The notes beneath the pieces are model-generated. The model was not told where the DNA came from, searched no databases, and worked only from the letters and a program-made list of their open reading frames with translations. A stretch of 64,000 nt of DNA from positions 24,809-88,808 of the forward strand of contig JANQRS010000067.1 of assembly GCA_028284445.1 (NCBI GenBank), written 5' to 3'. Below are positions 24,851 through 33,925 of this stretch, piece after piece (position 1 is the stretch's first letter; each line of letters starts with the position of its first letter). The translations under genes were made by a program, and so were the position numbers. Source of the stretch: Calditrichia bacterium (lineage in GTDB: Bacteria > Calditrichota > Calditrichia > RBG-13-44-9 > J075).

Positions 24851-26593
24851 ATGAAACAATGCTACAAACGCCAGGTGGTGGTTATTGCTGCTGCATTTCT
24901 CGCTTTTACCCTGATGCTCATGTCTTGTGAAACTGAAAAGGTCGTGACCGAGACTGTGGAAGTGTTGGTGAGAGATACCGTAGCTGTAAGCATCATTAGC
25001 GTTGATTCCATATTTGTTGCCGCAGATTCCGTTACTGAGGGCGCCAGTGTTGAACTAACTGCCAGCGTCAGTTTTAACGGCGATACCGGTCCTTTGAATT
25101 ATAGTTGGTTTACAACAGACGGCGTTTTTATCGGCGAGAGTGAGAACGATACCGTTACCTGGAAGGCGCCGGATGAAGCCGGCGCATATATGGTATCTGT
25201 CCACATCACTGACGGCGACAATATTGGCATCGGCAGCCGGTTTATTGGTGTCGGTATGTATGTGCCGAGCGCCTCGCCCTTTTTTCTTGGAGATGTGAAT
25301 TGTATGACTTGCCATGGCGATCAGCATGTGGCCTGGGAAGAAACCGGACACGCCGAAGCCTGGGCAAGTTTAGAGGCGGCGGGAGTGCGTTCCTTTTGTA
25401 TTCGTTGCCATACTGTCGGCTACGATGGACCTCCAGGCAACGGCGGCTACGACGAAACACCGATCTCGCGCTACGAAAATGTGCAGTGTGAAAGCTGTCA
25501 CGGTCCGGCTTCCGAGCACGTTGCTGATTTGGATCCGTCAAAAGTCAGCATAGATTACGGTGCCTTGCAATGTGCCACTTGTCATCAGGGTACGCATCAT
25601 CCCTATTTTGATGAGTGGGAAAATTCACCGCACAATTTCGACTCCACATTTTTTGCAACAGGGAATGCCGCCTGTCAAGGTTGTCATGAAGGTGTTGCTG
25701 CTTCGATAAGGCTTTCCGGCGACCTCAGTCAATTTTACGGCGCAGGTCCAATCCTTGGCCGTCCCTCTGCGGAGGAGCAGCCTCACCGCCCGGTTACCTG
25801 CCAAACCTGTCATGATCCACATGATGGAGAAAATCCCGGTCAGTTGCGCACCGTTGCTGACGTGCCGCTGGTGACAGCAAACGGCGAATCGCCGGTCATC
25901 ACTGTTGGCGGCAGCGGCAAGCTTTGTATGCATTGCCACCACGCCCGGCGCGGACCGGATGACCAGGTGATCAATGGATACGCCCATTTTGGTCCTCATG
26001 CCAATCCTCAGGCCGATATGATGCTCGGCGCCAGCGCTTATCATGCTGTCGCAGAGGAAGATTTTGTATGGGCCGGTCCGTCGCATCTCAATGTCCAGAA
26101 TAGCTGTAAAACCTGCCACCTGAACACCAGCGAATACCAGGGACCGAATGCACCGGCAGTGACCGGTCACTCATTCCAGCCAACGGTGGCTGCTTGTGCC
26201 GGATGTCATGGACCTATAAATGACTTCGATGAGATCATGGCACTGGAAGATTTTGACGGCGATGGTTCGGTTGAGGGCGTGCAGAGCGAAGTTCAGGGAT
26301 TGATGGCTGTTCTTGAAGATGAACTTTGGGCATCCTTTGTTGGCCGGGGACTGGACACTACCGGTCTGGATTTGGAGGATATCCTGGGGTCTGATTCTCT
26401 TTCAACCCTGCTCGAGCGAGAATCGGGATATAACTGGGCCTTTGTTCACGACGATAAGAGTCATGGTATTCATAATCCGGATTATGCTGTTCAGTTGCTG
26501 CAGCAAAGCATTATGCATTTGACCGGTTCGCTGCCTCAGGGAGCAGTCGTGCTATCGTCGCGTTCAGACGACGTTGTGGCCGGCAAATTCTAG
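24851..26593 (+). CDS. Nonaheme cytochrome c lipoprotein with an Ig/PKD-like domain
   Basis: 580 residues; AAGGAGGAG lies five bases before the ATG. The signal peptide ends in a lipobox (LMLMSC, Cys 26). An Ig/PKD-like beta domain (about 60-135, with YSWFTTDG and AYMVSVHITDGD) precedes nine CXXCH sites: CMTCH, CIRCH, CESCH, CATCH, CQGCH, CQTCH, CMHCH, CKTCH and CAGCH. The cytochrome part resembles c554-type multiheme proteins (ETGHAEAW, CESCHGPASEH). As the first gene of the operon and a lipoprotein next to a barrel protein, it is a candidate outer-membrane component of a porin-cytochrome conduit; which face it occupies cannot be told from sequence. Confidence 0.9.
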   Translation: MKQCYKRQVVVIAAAFLAFTLMLMSCETEKVVTETVEVLVRDTVAVSIISVDSIFVAADSVTEGASVELTASVSFNGDTGPLNYSWFTTDGVFIGESENDTVTWKAPDEAGAYMVSVHITDGDNIGIGSRFIGVGMYVPSASPFFLGDVNCMTCHGDQHVAWEETGHAEAWASLEAAGVRSFCIRCHTVGYDGPPGNGGYDETPISRYENVQCESCHGPASEHVADLDPSKVSIDYGALQCATCHQGTHHPYFDEWENSPHNFDSTFFATGNAACQGCHEGVAASIRLSGDLSQFYGAGPILGRPSAEEQPHRPVTCQTCHDPHDGENPGQLRTVADVPLVTANGESPVITVGGSGKLCMHCHHARRGPDDQVINGYAHFGPHANPQADMMLGASAYHAVAEEDFVWAGPSHLNVQNSCKTCHLNTSEYQGPNAPAVTGHSFQPTVAACAGCHGPINDFDEIMALEDFDGDGSVEGVQSEVQGLMAVLEDELWASFVGRGLDTTGLDLEDILGSDSLSTLLERESGYNWAFVHDDKSHGIHNPDYAVQLLQQSIMHLTGSLPQGAVVLSSRSDDVVAGKF

Positions 26594-26643
26594 CAACGGG
26601 AACAACCTGCGGCGTTGTGAGGGCAGTAAAAACAGATGGGAAG

Positions 26644-27819
26644 ATGAGAATGAGATTACGATTGTGCCTGCTCCTTTTATGCATGGCCGGAACAGCCATG
26701 TATGGTCAATTCCATATCCGTGGACAGCTACACTCAACGCTCTATGCTTTTGATACCCCTCAGGTAGAGCAGGCCAATTTCTACCAGGGTCTACAGTTCC
26801 GCATCAATAACGAAAAGGCCCCATCGAGCTATTTCAATACCGCCTTTCGGGTCGCCAAACAGGGTGACAGCGATTGGGATGATCGCATCTATAATTTCTA
26901 TGGTAATTACGGTAATACATTTGATCGCTTTCAGGTAAGGGTAGGCCGCCAGTTTATTTATCAAGGTGTGGTTAACGGAACGCTTGACGGGCTGGGAATA
27001 AAATTTAGACTGGTTCCGAAATTGACGATTCGCGGCTTTGCCGGTTTGGAAGCCCCTTTCACGCGCGATTTTCGGATTGTTGAAAGCGATAGCAATGCCT
27101 TTGGTGCTCACCTTTCTTACCGCGCGGGCAAGGCTGTCAACTTGGATATCAGCTACTTTCAGCGCCGCCGTAACGAGGCTACAGTATGGAATATTGTCGG
27201 TACGGCTTTGAATGGCAATCCCTGGTCTGATTTTCATTACTACGTTGACGTCCGCCATAATCTGGAGAGTGAACAACTCCAGGGCCTGAGATTCCGGCTG
27301 GACTATTATTTTGGCGCCTTCGGATTTTCCGGTGAATTCAACCGGCAGCGTCCGAGGATTCAGCAAGACTCTTATTTTCGCATCTTTCAAATCTCGGAAT
27401 TCAGTCAATTCCGAGGCGGCGTCAACTATACGCTGGGCCAAATGCAGTTTGGTGCTCAGTATTTGTTCACCGACTTCTACATCGAACAAGGCAACCAGTT
27501 GATTGTTAATGCCGCTACCGAGTGGGGGTATCTGGGATTGGTTTTTCAGAATGGTTATGGTGGGGAAAATATTGGTGTATTCGGGGATGTGCGATATGAA
27601 CTACTTTCCAACCTGACCGTCAAGCTATTCAGCAGCTATTACAATTACGAGCGCCAAACGACCGATATCAGCGAAGATGCAACTTCATTTTCAGCTGGAT
27701 TTCTTTATCAGCCCTTTCAGCCGCTGGCGTTGCAAGCTGAGGTTCAGGAAAGTATCAACTCGACATATGACAATGATTTACGAGGCTTGTTCAGGCTCAT
27801 CTATTCATTCCGGAAATAG
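26644..27819 (+). CDS. Outer-membrane beta-barrel protein of the cytochrome locus
   Basis: About 391 residues. Two ATGs (26644 and 26650) follow GGGAAG; the second has the better spacing. A signal peptide is cleaved near YGQ. The rest alternates hydrophobic and polar residues with many aromatic belts (YNFYGNYGNTFDRFQVRVGRQF, FGFSGEFNRQRP) and ends in a typical C-terminal strand (FRLIYSFRK). It is large enough for about 16-18 strands. It sits between the two outermost multiheme genes. Known porin-cytochrome systems (MtrB, OmbB) use such a barrel to insulate hemes crossing the outer membrane; that role is inferred from context only. Confidence 0.8.
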   Translation: MRMRLRLCLLLLCMAGTAMYGQFHIRGQLHSTLYAFDTPQVEQANFYQGLQFRINNEKAPSSYFNTAFRVAKQGDSDWDDRIYNFYGNYGNTFDRFQVRVGRQFIYQGVVNGTLDGLGIKFRLVPKLTIRGFAGLEAPFTRDFRIVESDSNAFGAHLSYRAGKAVNLDISYFQRRRNEATVWNIVGTALNGNPWSDFHYYVDVRHNLESEQLQGLRFRLDYYFGAFGFSGEFNRQRPRIQQDSYFRIFQISEFSQFRGGVNYTLGQMQFGAQYLFTDFYIEQGNQLIVNAATEWGYLGLVFQNGYGGENIGVFGDVRYELLSNLTVKLFSSYYNYERQTTDISEDATSFSAGFLYQPFQPLALQAEVQESINSTYDNDLRGLFRLIYSFRK

Positions 27820-27860
27820 GCTGTCGCCAATACCATCGCAATTTCAGGAGATTCAGACCT

Positions 27861-28754
27861 ATGAAGAATTGGCTTCTCGTGCTATTGACATTCGCGCTCT
27901 TGCTGCTGGTTGTAACGGCGATCGCTGATGGTCCAATGCAGCAAAACGATCCGAGATTTTCCCACGAGACGCATGTCGTGGATGAAGAGCTGGAATGTCT
28001 TGACTGTCATGAAGTGGCCGAGGAGAGTCAAGCTGGTAAAGATAACCTTTTTCCTGAACGCTCGGTTTGTATGGACTGCCACGATGAAGAACCTGAGAAG
28101 ACCCGATGGATGGCTCACCTCACTCCAATTAGCACTTACAGCGAAAAATTTTCCCATGAACAGCATCTTGGCGCCGGTGAGACCTGTGAAAGTTGTCATA
28201 CGCCGATCAAGGCCGCAATGAAAAGTGAGAGATACGCTATTCCAAATATGAATGAGTGTATGACCTGCCATGAAAGCAAGGCAATCACAAACGACTGTGC
28301 GAATTGCCATTTACCTGGGGAAAACTTGCTGCCGATGACCCATCGCCTGGTCAATTTTGATCGCAATCATGGTGATCTGGCATTGAATGGCGTTCGTATG
28401 GCCGGCAATAAGGACTGCGCTTCCTGTCACACTGAGCAGGCGTTCTGCCAGGACTGCCATGAATCCGACAACATTGACCGGCGGACACATGCCTTGAATT
28501 TCGAAGTAACTCATGCTTTGGTGGCTCAGATGAAAAAGCAGGAATGCGCCACCTGTCATACCGAACGCCAATTCTGTATTGACTGTCATCGCGATAATAA
28601 TGTTTTGCCCCGAAACCATAAAGTTGGATGGACAAACAAGTTTGCCGGTGATGGTGGCCGTCACCGTATAGAAGCCCTGAATGATCTGGATGCCTGCCTG
28701 GCTTGCCATGAGCAAAACGCCGAAATTACCTGCGGCGGTTGTCATGGCAGTTGA
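27861..28754 (+). CDS. Undecaheme periplasmic cytochrome c
   Basis: 297 residues with a signal peptide (about 1-22) and eleven CXXCH sites: CLDCH, CMDCH, CESCH, CMTCH, CANCH, CASCH, CQDCH, CATCH, CIDCH, CLACH and CGGCH. That is one heme per 25 residues, packing of the cytochrome c3/c7 type (FSHETHVVDEELECLDCH, FSHEQHLGAGETCESCH). It lies 41 bases after the barrel gene. It is either the heme wire inside the conduit or the periplasmic electron carrier to it; no lipobox is present. Confidence 0.9.
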   Translation: MKNWLLVLLTFALLLLVVTAIADGPMQQNDPRFSHETHVVDEELECLDCHEVAEESQAGKDNLFPERSVCMDCHDEEPEKTRWMAHLTPISTYSEKFSHEQHLGAGETCESCHTPIKAAMKSERYAIPNMNECMTCHESKAITNDCANCHLPGENLLPMTHRLVNFDRNHGDLALNGVRMAGNKDCASCHTEQAFCQDCHESDNIDRRTHALNFEVTHALVAQMKKQECATCHTERQFCIDCHRDNNVLPRNHKVGWTNKFAGDGGRHRIEALNDLDACLACHEQNAEITCGGCHGS

Positions 28755-28802
28755 TCCCGGCAGCAAGCGGCGCACCTTGAACCATATCTTGCGGGAAATC
28801 TT

Positions 28803-29801
28803 ATGAAAAACATCTTTCGACCGGCAATATTGATATTGACGATTGGCGCTATTCTGATCGCTTGCGTGGATGAAAAGGACCCGGTTGCTGTTACCACACA
28901 TCCGGCAGGTTTCAACGATAAAAACTCGGCTGACTTTCATGGTACTGTATTGTTGACGGAAAGTCTGTCATTTGCCAGTTGTCAAAGCTGTCACGGTGCT
29001 GACTACAAAGGGGGTACGAGCGAAATTTCCTGCTCCTCATCCGGATGTCATGCGAACTATCCGCATCCTGAGAATTTCGCAAGTCCGGCGTCACCGGAAG
29101 GGCATGCCTCGTTCATTGCCAGTGCAGTAGATTGGGATATCAGTGAATGTCAAAGCTGTCACGGTATCGACTATAGCGGGAATGGTTTTGCTGAAAAAAA
29201 CTGCCTTACTTGCCACACGCAGCCTGATGGACCGGAAGATTGTAGCACCTGTCACGGCGGTGCCGAAAATGCAGCGCCACCCCGCGATTTGAATGATAAT
29301 ACCTCGATTAGCCTCCGGACGGTTGGGGCGCATCAGATTCATTTGTCCGGTACCCAGTGGAGCACATTCACCACCGGCAAATGCGAAAGCTGCCACAATG
29401 TACCCGGTAGCCTTGCTGCAAGCGGTCACCTGGACGATTTACCCGGCAGCGAGGTGGTTTTTAATGCGTTTGCTTCCTTTAATGGAACGCTGTCGCCTCA
29501 ATGGAGCCGGAGCGATGCTTCGTGCAGCAATGTCTATTGCCATGGGAATTTTGAATTTCGAAAAGAAGATAGTGATTATCCCTGGGCGTATATCGAACCG
29601 GTCATGCGTGGTAATAATCCTCGAATGATTTGGACCAGTCAGGGGGGCGGCCAAACACTTTGCGGGACCTGCCACGGTTTACCACCTCAAGGTCACATTC
29701 CTGGTCAGAACTGTGAAGGGTGCCACAGCCGGGTTGTGGATGCCAACTTCAACATTACCAATCCATATCTACATATCAACGGTAAGATAGAGGTCTTTTA
29801 G
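28803..29801 (+). CDS. Multiheme lipoprotein with CXXCH and CX4CH heme sites
   Basis: 332 residues. Lipobox ILIAC gives Cys 21. Seven CXXCH sites (CQSCH twice, CLTCH, CSTCH, CESCH, CGTCH, CEGCH) alternate with two CX4CH sites (CSSSGCH and CSNVYCH). Pairing of CX4CH with CXXCH is the signature of the Geobacter-type CxxxxCH/CxxCH secreted cytochrome family. A short hairpin follows the stop. As the final gene of the operon, and a lipoprotein, it is a good candidate for the exposed terminal electron donor at the cell surface. Confidence 0.88.
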   Translation: MKNIFRPAILILTIGAILIACVDEKDPVAVTTHPAGFNDKNSADFHGTVLLTESLSFASCQSCHGADYKGGTSEISCSSSGCHANYPHPENFASPASPEGHASFIASAVDWDISECQSCHGIDYSGNGFAEKNCLTCHTQPDGPEDCSTCHGGAENAAPPRDLNDNTSISLRTVGAHQIHLSGTQWSTFTTGKCESCHNVPGSLAASGHLDDLPGSEVVFNAFASFNGTLSPQWSRSDASCSNVYCHGNFEFRKEDSDYPWAYIEPVMRGNNPRMIWTSQGGGQTLCGTCHGLPPQGHIPGQNCEGCHSRVVDANFNITNPYLHINGKIEVF

Positions 29802-29802
29802 C

Positions 29803-29831
29803 GAATGCCTTGGAGATGGCATCTTCGCTCA
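29803..29831 (+). terminator. Weak hairpin after the cytochrome operon
   Basis: GCGAATGCC and GGCATCTTCGC pair with a small mismatch around an 8-base loop. There is no T-run, so termination strength is uncertain. Confidence 0.4.
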
Positions 29832-29913
29832 TTCCCCGGCTAGAAAAGAAACCCGGGTCTGTGATACGTCATCCCGCAAGCTGGATTCTCAAGGTGAAAA
29901 GAAATTTATTATA

Positions 29914-29948
29914 ATTGTTCATTGTTCATTGTTCATTGTTCATTGTTC
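29914..29948. repeat. Heptanucleotide array (ATTGTTC)5
   Basis: Five exact ATTGTTC units, followed by a degenerate sixth (ATTTGTC). Same 7-bp period as the other arrays of the window but a different unit. It lies just before the stop end of the esterase gene. Confidence 0.9.
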
Positions 29949-29957
29949 ATTTGTCAT

Positions 29958-31376
29958 TTAATTTCTGCCACTGCCACTGCCACTGCCACTGCCACTGCCA
30001 CTGCCACTGCCACTGCCACTGCCACTGCCACTGCCACTGCCACTGCCACTGCCAACCGCCTGGCGCCGTTGCGCTGCCATCCATTCCATGATCGTCGTTG
30101 GTCTGCCATCTACGAGAACCGGAGACCCGTCGAAGTCATGCCGGCTGCGATTGGCGTGCACGTAAATCCACGACAAGTGACCGTTGTAGCGATAATTCTC
30201 GCCACCGTAGAAACCTGTAATGTCTATCACATGATCGTATAATGAGTAGATGGTATTCTTGGCCCCGGCGGCGATAAGCCGTTTGTAGACCGGCGTGGCC
30301 GTTCCATCTGCCGGCGTCACACTATCATCCCGGGAATGAACAAACCACAGCGGGACATCCTTAATGCGGTCAATCTCTTCATCTAAAATATCTTTGGATT
30401 GATAGGCCAGTGCCACAATGAATCCTGCTGCAAAATATTCCGGATAAAGAATGATGAGCTTCAGGCTCATGTAGCCGCCGTTCGAACAGCCGCCGACGTA
30501 AATGCGCTTTTGATCAATTTGCGGATGCTCAGCAACAAAGTTGCGAATCAGGGCCATCAATGCCGGGTTGTAGGCGTCGTTTTCCCGCCCCTGGAAATAA
30601 TTTCCGCTTTTGTTGTGCATCCAGGCGCCCGGTGTCTGCGGCACCAGGACATAGGCGCCGCCAAAAAGCGCTTGTATATCATCAGAAGCGTAATTTGCAG
30701 CGCGATTGGCTAAAAGGGGAATGGTGGTGTCGGTGCCCCCTTCGCCGCCGCCGTGCAACCAAATGATTAGCGGTCGCTTGCTTTCTGTATTTTCCGGCGC
30801 AAAGGAGGCATAGGTCAGATCGACATTGCTGGCCTTGTGGTTGAATTTGCCATCCAAATCGAATTGATCAACCAGAGGGAATATCCGCCCGCCTTCTTCA
30901 TCCCACAAATTTCCCGAGGATTTATGGCGAATAGCCAATTCATAATCCACCCAGCGGGTGCCGACACATTTGTCGCTGAAAATAAATTGCAAGGGCGACC
31001 CGAGATAGAGATCGGGGCCGACAGCAAGTACCAGGGTAATGTGTCTGCCTTCCGCTTGCCGCTTACCTTCGGCATCTGAAACAAAGGCGTAGACAATGTG
31101 GCGCACCCCTGCCTTATGCTCAGGCGGGAATTCAACGCAGTCGCTATGGCGCTCAGCTCTTACCTCATACTCAGCGGCATTGACTGAGGTGACTGCTTTA
31201 TCCAGGGGCAATATGACCTGACTGACTGCTGCGCCCCAATCAAAACCTTCGATCACCGCGGTATATTTCCCGCTGTTGCCAGCATCGTCCGCCTGCAAGG
31301 CTGAACAGCAAATTAGCAGGCTGGCCGTAAAGACATGAGCAAAAAATGAACGACGAATCCCAAGCTGATTATGCAT
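29958..31376 (-). CDS. Secreted esterase/PHB-depolymerase-like hydrolase with a (Gly-Ser)n tail
   Basis: 472 residues from ATG 31376, which gives a signal peptide (LLICCSALQA); a TTG six codons earlier is possible. An N-terminal beta domain of about 150 residues precedes an alpha/beta hydrolase: LIIWLHGGGEGGTD (oxyanion loop), YVGGCSNGGYMSL (nucleophile GxSxG with Cys in place of the first variable residue), VPLWFVHSRDDSVTP (acid) and NGHLSWIYV (His). This matches peptidase- or esterase-type hydrolases used for oligomer breakdown. The last 30 or so residues are pure Gly-Ser dipeptides from a hexamer array, ending GRN. Confidence 0.85.
   Translation of the reverse strand: MHNQLGIRRSFFAHVFTASLLICCSALQADDAGNSGKYTAVIEGFDWGAAVSQVILPLDKAVTSVNAAEYEVRAERHSDCVEFPPEHKAGVRHIVYAFVSDAEGKRQAEGRHITLVLAVGPDLYLGSPLQFIFSDKCVGTRWVDYELAIRHKSSGNLWDEEGGRIFPLVDQFDLDGKFNHKASNVDLTYASFAPENTESKRPLIIWLHGGGEGGTDTTIPLLANRAANYASDDIQALFGGAYVLVPQTPGAWMHNKSGNYFQGRENDAYNPALMALIRNFVAEHPQIDQKRIYVGGCSNGGYMSLKLIILYPEYFAAGFIVALAYQSKDILDEEIDRIKDVPLWFVHSRDDSVTPADGTATPVYKRLIAAGAKNTIYSLYDHVIDITGFYGGENYRYNGHLSWIYVHANRSRHDFDGSPVLVDGRPTTIMEWMAAQRRQAVGSGSGSGSGSGSGSGSGSGSGSGSGSGSGRN
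29965..30054. repeat. Hexanucleotide array (CTGCCA)15, coding on the minus strand
   Basis: Fifteen exact CTGCCA units (90 bases). On the minus strand they are GGC AGT codons, giving the (Gly-Ser) tail of the esterase. A 6-bp unit keeps the reading frame when copy number changes, so length can vary without loss of the protein. Confidence 0.95.
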
Positions 31377-31433
31377 CACTGTAATTGGCTCCAATGATAG
31401 TCTGCTTTGTGCATAGTTGCATGTTGTTGGATG

Positions 31434-32408
31434 TTAGTCCGTTTCGGGCGTAAAGCGATCAAACGTGTGATGAATCGCCGGCAAGGTCCGCAAGTATTCG
31501 TAGATAGCACCGAGATCATCCTCGGTCATATCCTTCAGGAGCATCCAGGGCATCGGTGATTGTACGTCACCCTTTGCGACGGTTGGCAGCTGAAAAGTTG
31601 AGTCACTGTATGCCTTGAATCGTGTAACGAAATCTTCCTTGCTCCAAGTACCGATACCTGTTTCATTGTCGGCTGTCAGATTTGGCGCCCTGCCGACCCC
31701 GAATCCCGGCAAAACGAATTCGTGGCCACCGGAAAATTCTTGTCCGGGAATCGGCATACCTTGCTCAATTGGACTGTGGCAGAAGAAGCAGCCGCCAATG
31801 CGTGCCAGGTATTTGCCCTTGCCCACCACATCTGCGGGATCCAGCGTCGGCGTCGGTTCCGGATTCTCCGGCACCGTCCTGAAAATCAGGTTCAATGGGA
31901 AGTTGGCAGTAGATATTGGCACATCATTTTCGATGGGTTCTATAGTGCGCAGATACGCAACGATCGCGTATGCGTCTTCGGTTGTCATATAGCGATATTC
32001 CGGATAAGGCATCATCGGGAGCAATGGACGGCCGTCCTTGCTAACGCCTGTCGTAATCGCCTGTAAAATTTCACCGTCCGTCCAATCGCCCAGTGCCGCC
32101 GGGGTAATATTGGAAGCATACACAGCGCCGGGAGCACCGGGAATCATCTCGCCGCCTTTGCCCCAGGTGCCCTCGACTGGCGGGCCGCTAAAATATTTAT
32201 AGTCCTTAGTGGAGTGGCAATCAAAGCATAATGAGACGTTTTTTGCCAGATATTCGCCCCGGGCAATGCGTTCTGCGGTTCTTTCAATAGTGATGTCAGG
32301 TGCAGCATCTACTTTCGGAAAGGCCGTGTTGAGATAGATGATGCCGCCAACGGCGGCGAGCGCGACGAGACCGACCAGTCCCGCCAGGATATACAGTATT
32401 CGTTTCAT
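31434..32408 (-). CDS. Membrane-anchored diheme cytochrome c
   Basis: 324 residues from ATG 32408 (GGGGGA five bases upstream). One N-terminal helix (about 3-25) anchors two cytochrome c domains, with CFDCH near residue 61 and CFFCH near residue 209. Each is followed by a Met-rich distal region (PLLPMMPYPEYRYM and SPMPWMLLKDM), as in the cytochrome subunits of alcohol and gluconate dehydrogenases or thiosulfate-type donors. No partner dehydrogenase is adjacent. It probably passes periplasmic electrons to an oxidase. Confidence 0.85.
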   Translation of the reverse strand: MKRILYILAGLVGLVALAAVGGIIYLNTAFPKVDAAPDITIERTAERIARGEYLAKNVSLCFDCHSTKDYKYFSGPPVEGTWGKGGEMIPGAPGAVYASNITPAALGDWTDGEILQAITTGVSKDGRPLLPMMPYPEYRYMTTEDAYAIVAYLRTIEPIENDVPISTANFPLNLIFRTVPENPEPTPTLDPADVVGKGKYLARIGGCFFCHSPIEQGMPIPGQEFSGGHEFVLPGFGVGRAPNLTADNETGIGTWSKEDFVTRFKAYSDSTFQLPTVAKGDVQSPMPWMLLKDMTEDDLGAIYEYLRTLPAIHHTFDRFTPETD

Positions 32409-32543
32409 GGTTTCCCCCACAGATGTTAGTTACGATGCCGCATGGCAAGCAAGAGCAATGTCGCCTTACGGGCAATTTGTCGGCAGAGTATAAGGAATAA
32501 GCAACTTTAATGCAAGATTTGTAAGGGAGAGAAGAGGCGCTCT

Positions 32544-32621
32544 AAATTCCAAATTCCAACAGGAAAAATCCCAAACATACCGAAGGGGTTTTGGAATTTT
32601 TCCTGTTGGAATTTGGAATTT
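32544..32621. repeat. Long perfect inverted repeat (26-bp arms)
   Basis: Left arm 32544-32569 and right arm 32596-32621 are exact reverse complements over 26 bases, with a 26-base loop. The outer part of each arm contains two AAATTCC heptamers. It lies downstream of the propeller gene ending at 32673, so it may end that transcript, but its size and heptamer content suggest a mobile or dispersed intergenic element. Confidence 0.85.
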
Positions 32622-32672
32622 TGGCCACGTAATGATCATTGCTTGGGACTTCAATTCTGTGTCGGGTCTACG

Positions 32673-33719
32673 TTAGCTGCTACTCGAGTAAACCTGAAAA
32701 ATGCGGGTTTCCGGATAGTCCGGAATATCAAGATAGTGGCAGGCGTCGATCTTGTAATCGCTGCGATTGACCTTTATGATGCGCGCTCGGGAGGTGGCGT
32801 CACCTGCCCAGGTGGACTGCCCGACCCAAAAAGCGTCTTTGGTAACACCAAGTCCGCGCGTCCACATGGTCACCTTTTTGCCGGGACGATTCATGAACTT
32901 CTCCCGGATCATCGTTTTGACAAAATCCTTCAGTCCCTCATATTGAACTTTTTCATCTTCCGAGCCACGAATCTTCTTGCGCACCGCGATTTTACCATCT
33001 GCGTCTATTCCGGCAATTGAGGCGTTGCCGGTTTCTGTTACCCAGAAAAGATCCTCAACCTGCAGCCCATCGTGCGGCCCGAACAGGCGATCTGAAACCA
33101 GCTCAATATCGCTGTTTTCGATGCGCTCTTTGGAAAGGAAAGTCTGGCGGGGGATTTTTACAACCCGGCCGTAAAGTTCCTGTCCGCGTCCGGTGATATA
33201 GATGTCGTCGCCAACGATCTCGATGTGATTTGCATGATACTCCATAAAGCCGCGTGTGTGCTTGCCAATCATCCGCCAGTCGAGGGATTTATCAACTTCG
33301 GTGTAGTTTTCGTAGAGATTGGATTCCGACATCCAGCAAACGCAGCGTGGTTCGCCTGCATGACTATACAAAATAGCAGCATCGGGTAGGGAAGAGGTAA
33401 CCCACATACCGTCATCGCTGATGCTGATACCGTGAAGATCCGACATCCATTTATGCGAAATTTCCCGCTCGACGGTAAATGTTACCGGGTCTATCACCAC
33501 AATTTTATTCCAGGTCGCGGTGTAGATTTTGTTCTTGTAGAGAAAAACGCCGCGCAAACCCGGTTTGATGCGGCCTTTCGATTTTCCGGGGAAGTCTACG
33601 GGCGTATCTACCCGGCAGGTTCTTAAAATGCTGCCGGATGTCTCATCCAGCTCTAACAATAATCCATAGGTCGTGGGCACATCATCGCGATATGACTGGG
33701 TCGTCACATACAAACTCAT
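32673..33719 (-). CDS. Cytoplasmic beta-propeller-like protein of unknown function
   Basis: 348 residues from ATG 33719 (GAGGAGCTG about 7 bases upstream); there is no signal peptide from this start. The sequence has recurring four-strand blocks (KIYTATWNKIVVIDPVTFTV, DLHGISISDDGMWVTSSLPDA, NHIEIVGDDIYITGRGQELYG) typical of a six- or seven-bladed propeller with SMP30/YncE-like features. No catalytic residues are certain. The T-rich leader and distance to neighbours suggest a single-gene unit. Confidence 0.6.
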   Translation of the reverse strand: MSLYVTTQSYRDDVPTTYGLLLELDETSGSILRTCRVDTPVDFPGKSKGRIKPGLRGVFLYKNKIYTATWNKIVVIDPVTFTVEREISHKWMSDLHGISISDDGMWVTSSLPDAAILYSHAGEPRCVCWMSESNLYENYTEVDKSLDWRMIGKHTRGFMEYHANHIEIVGDDIYITGRGQELYGRVVKIPRQTFLSKERIENSDIELVSDRLFGPHDGLQVEDLFWVTETGNASIAGIDADGKIAVRKKIRGSEDEKVQYEGLKDFVKTMIREKFMNRPGKKVTMWTRGLGVTKDAFWVGQSTWAGDATSRARIIKVNRSDYKIDACHYLDIPDYPETRIFQVYSSSS

Positions 33720-33925
33720 TGTGAAACAGCTCCTCAACAGCAATAGCCAGCGGGGTCAATTACAAATGAAACGACCACTATCATGATATGCCGAAAGTGG
33801 TCTCAACTGGGGCTAAAAGTATGCAGGATATTGGCGGCGTGCAAGGAGATATCGTGAATTTATTTGAGGGGATTAGGGGTGGGTTGGTTTTGAATCGTGT
33901 TGATCCTGTCAATCCTGTCTACGAT

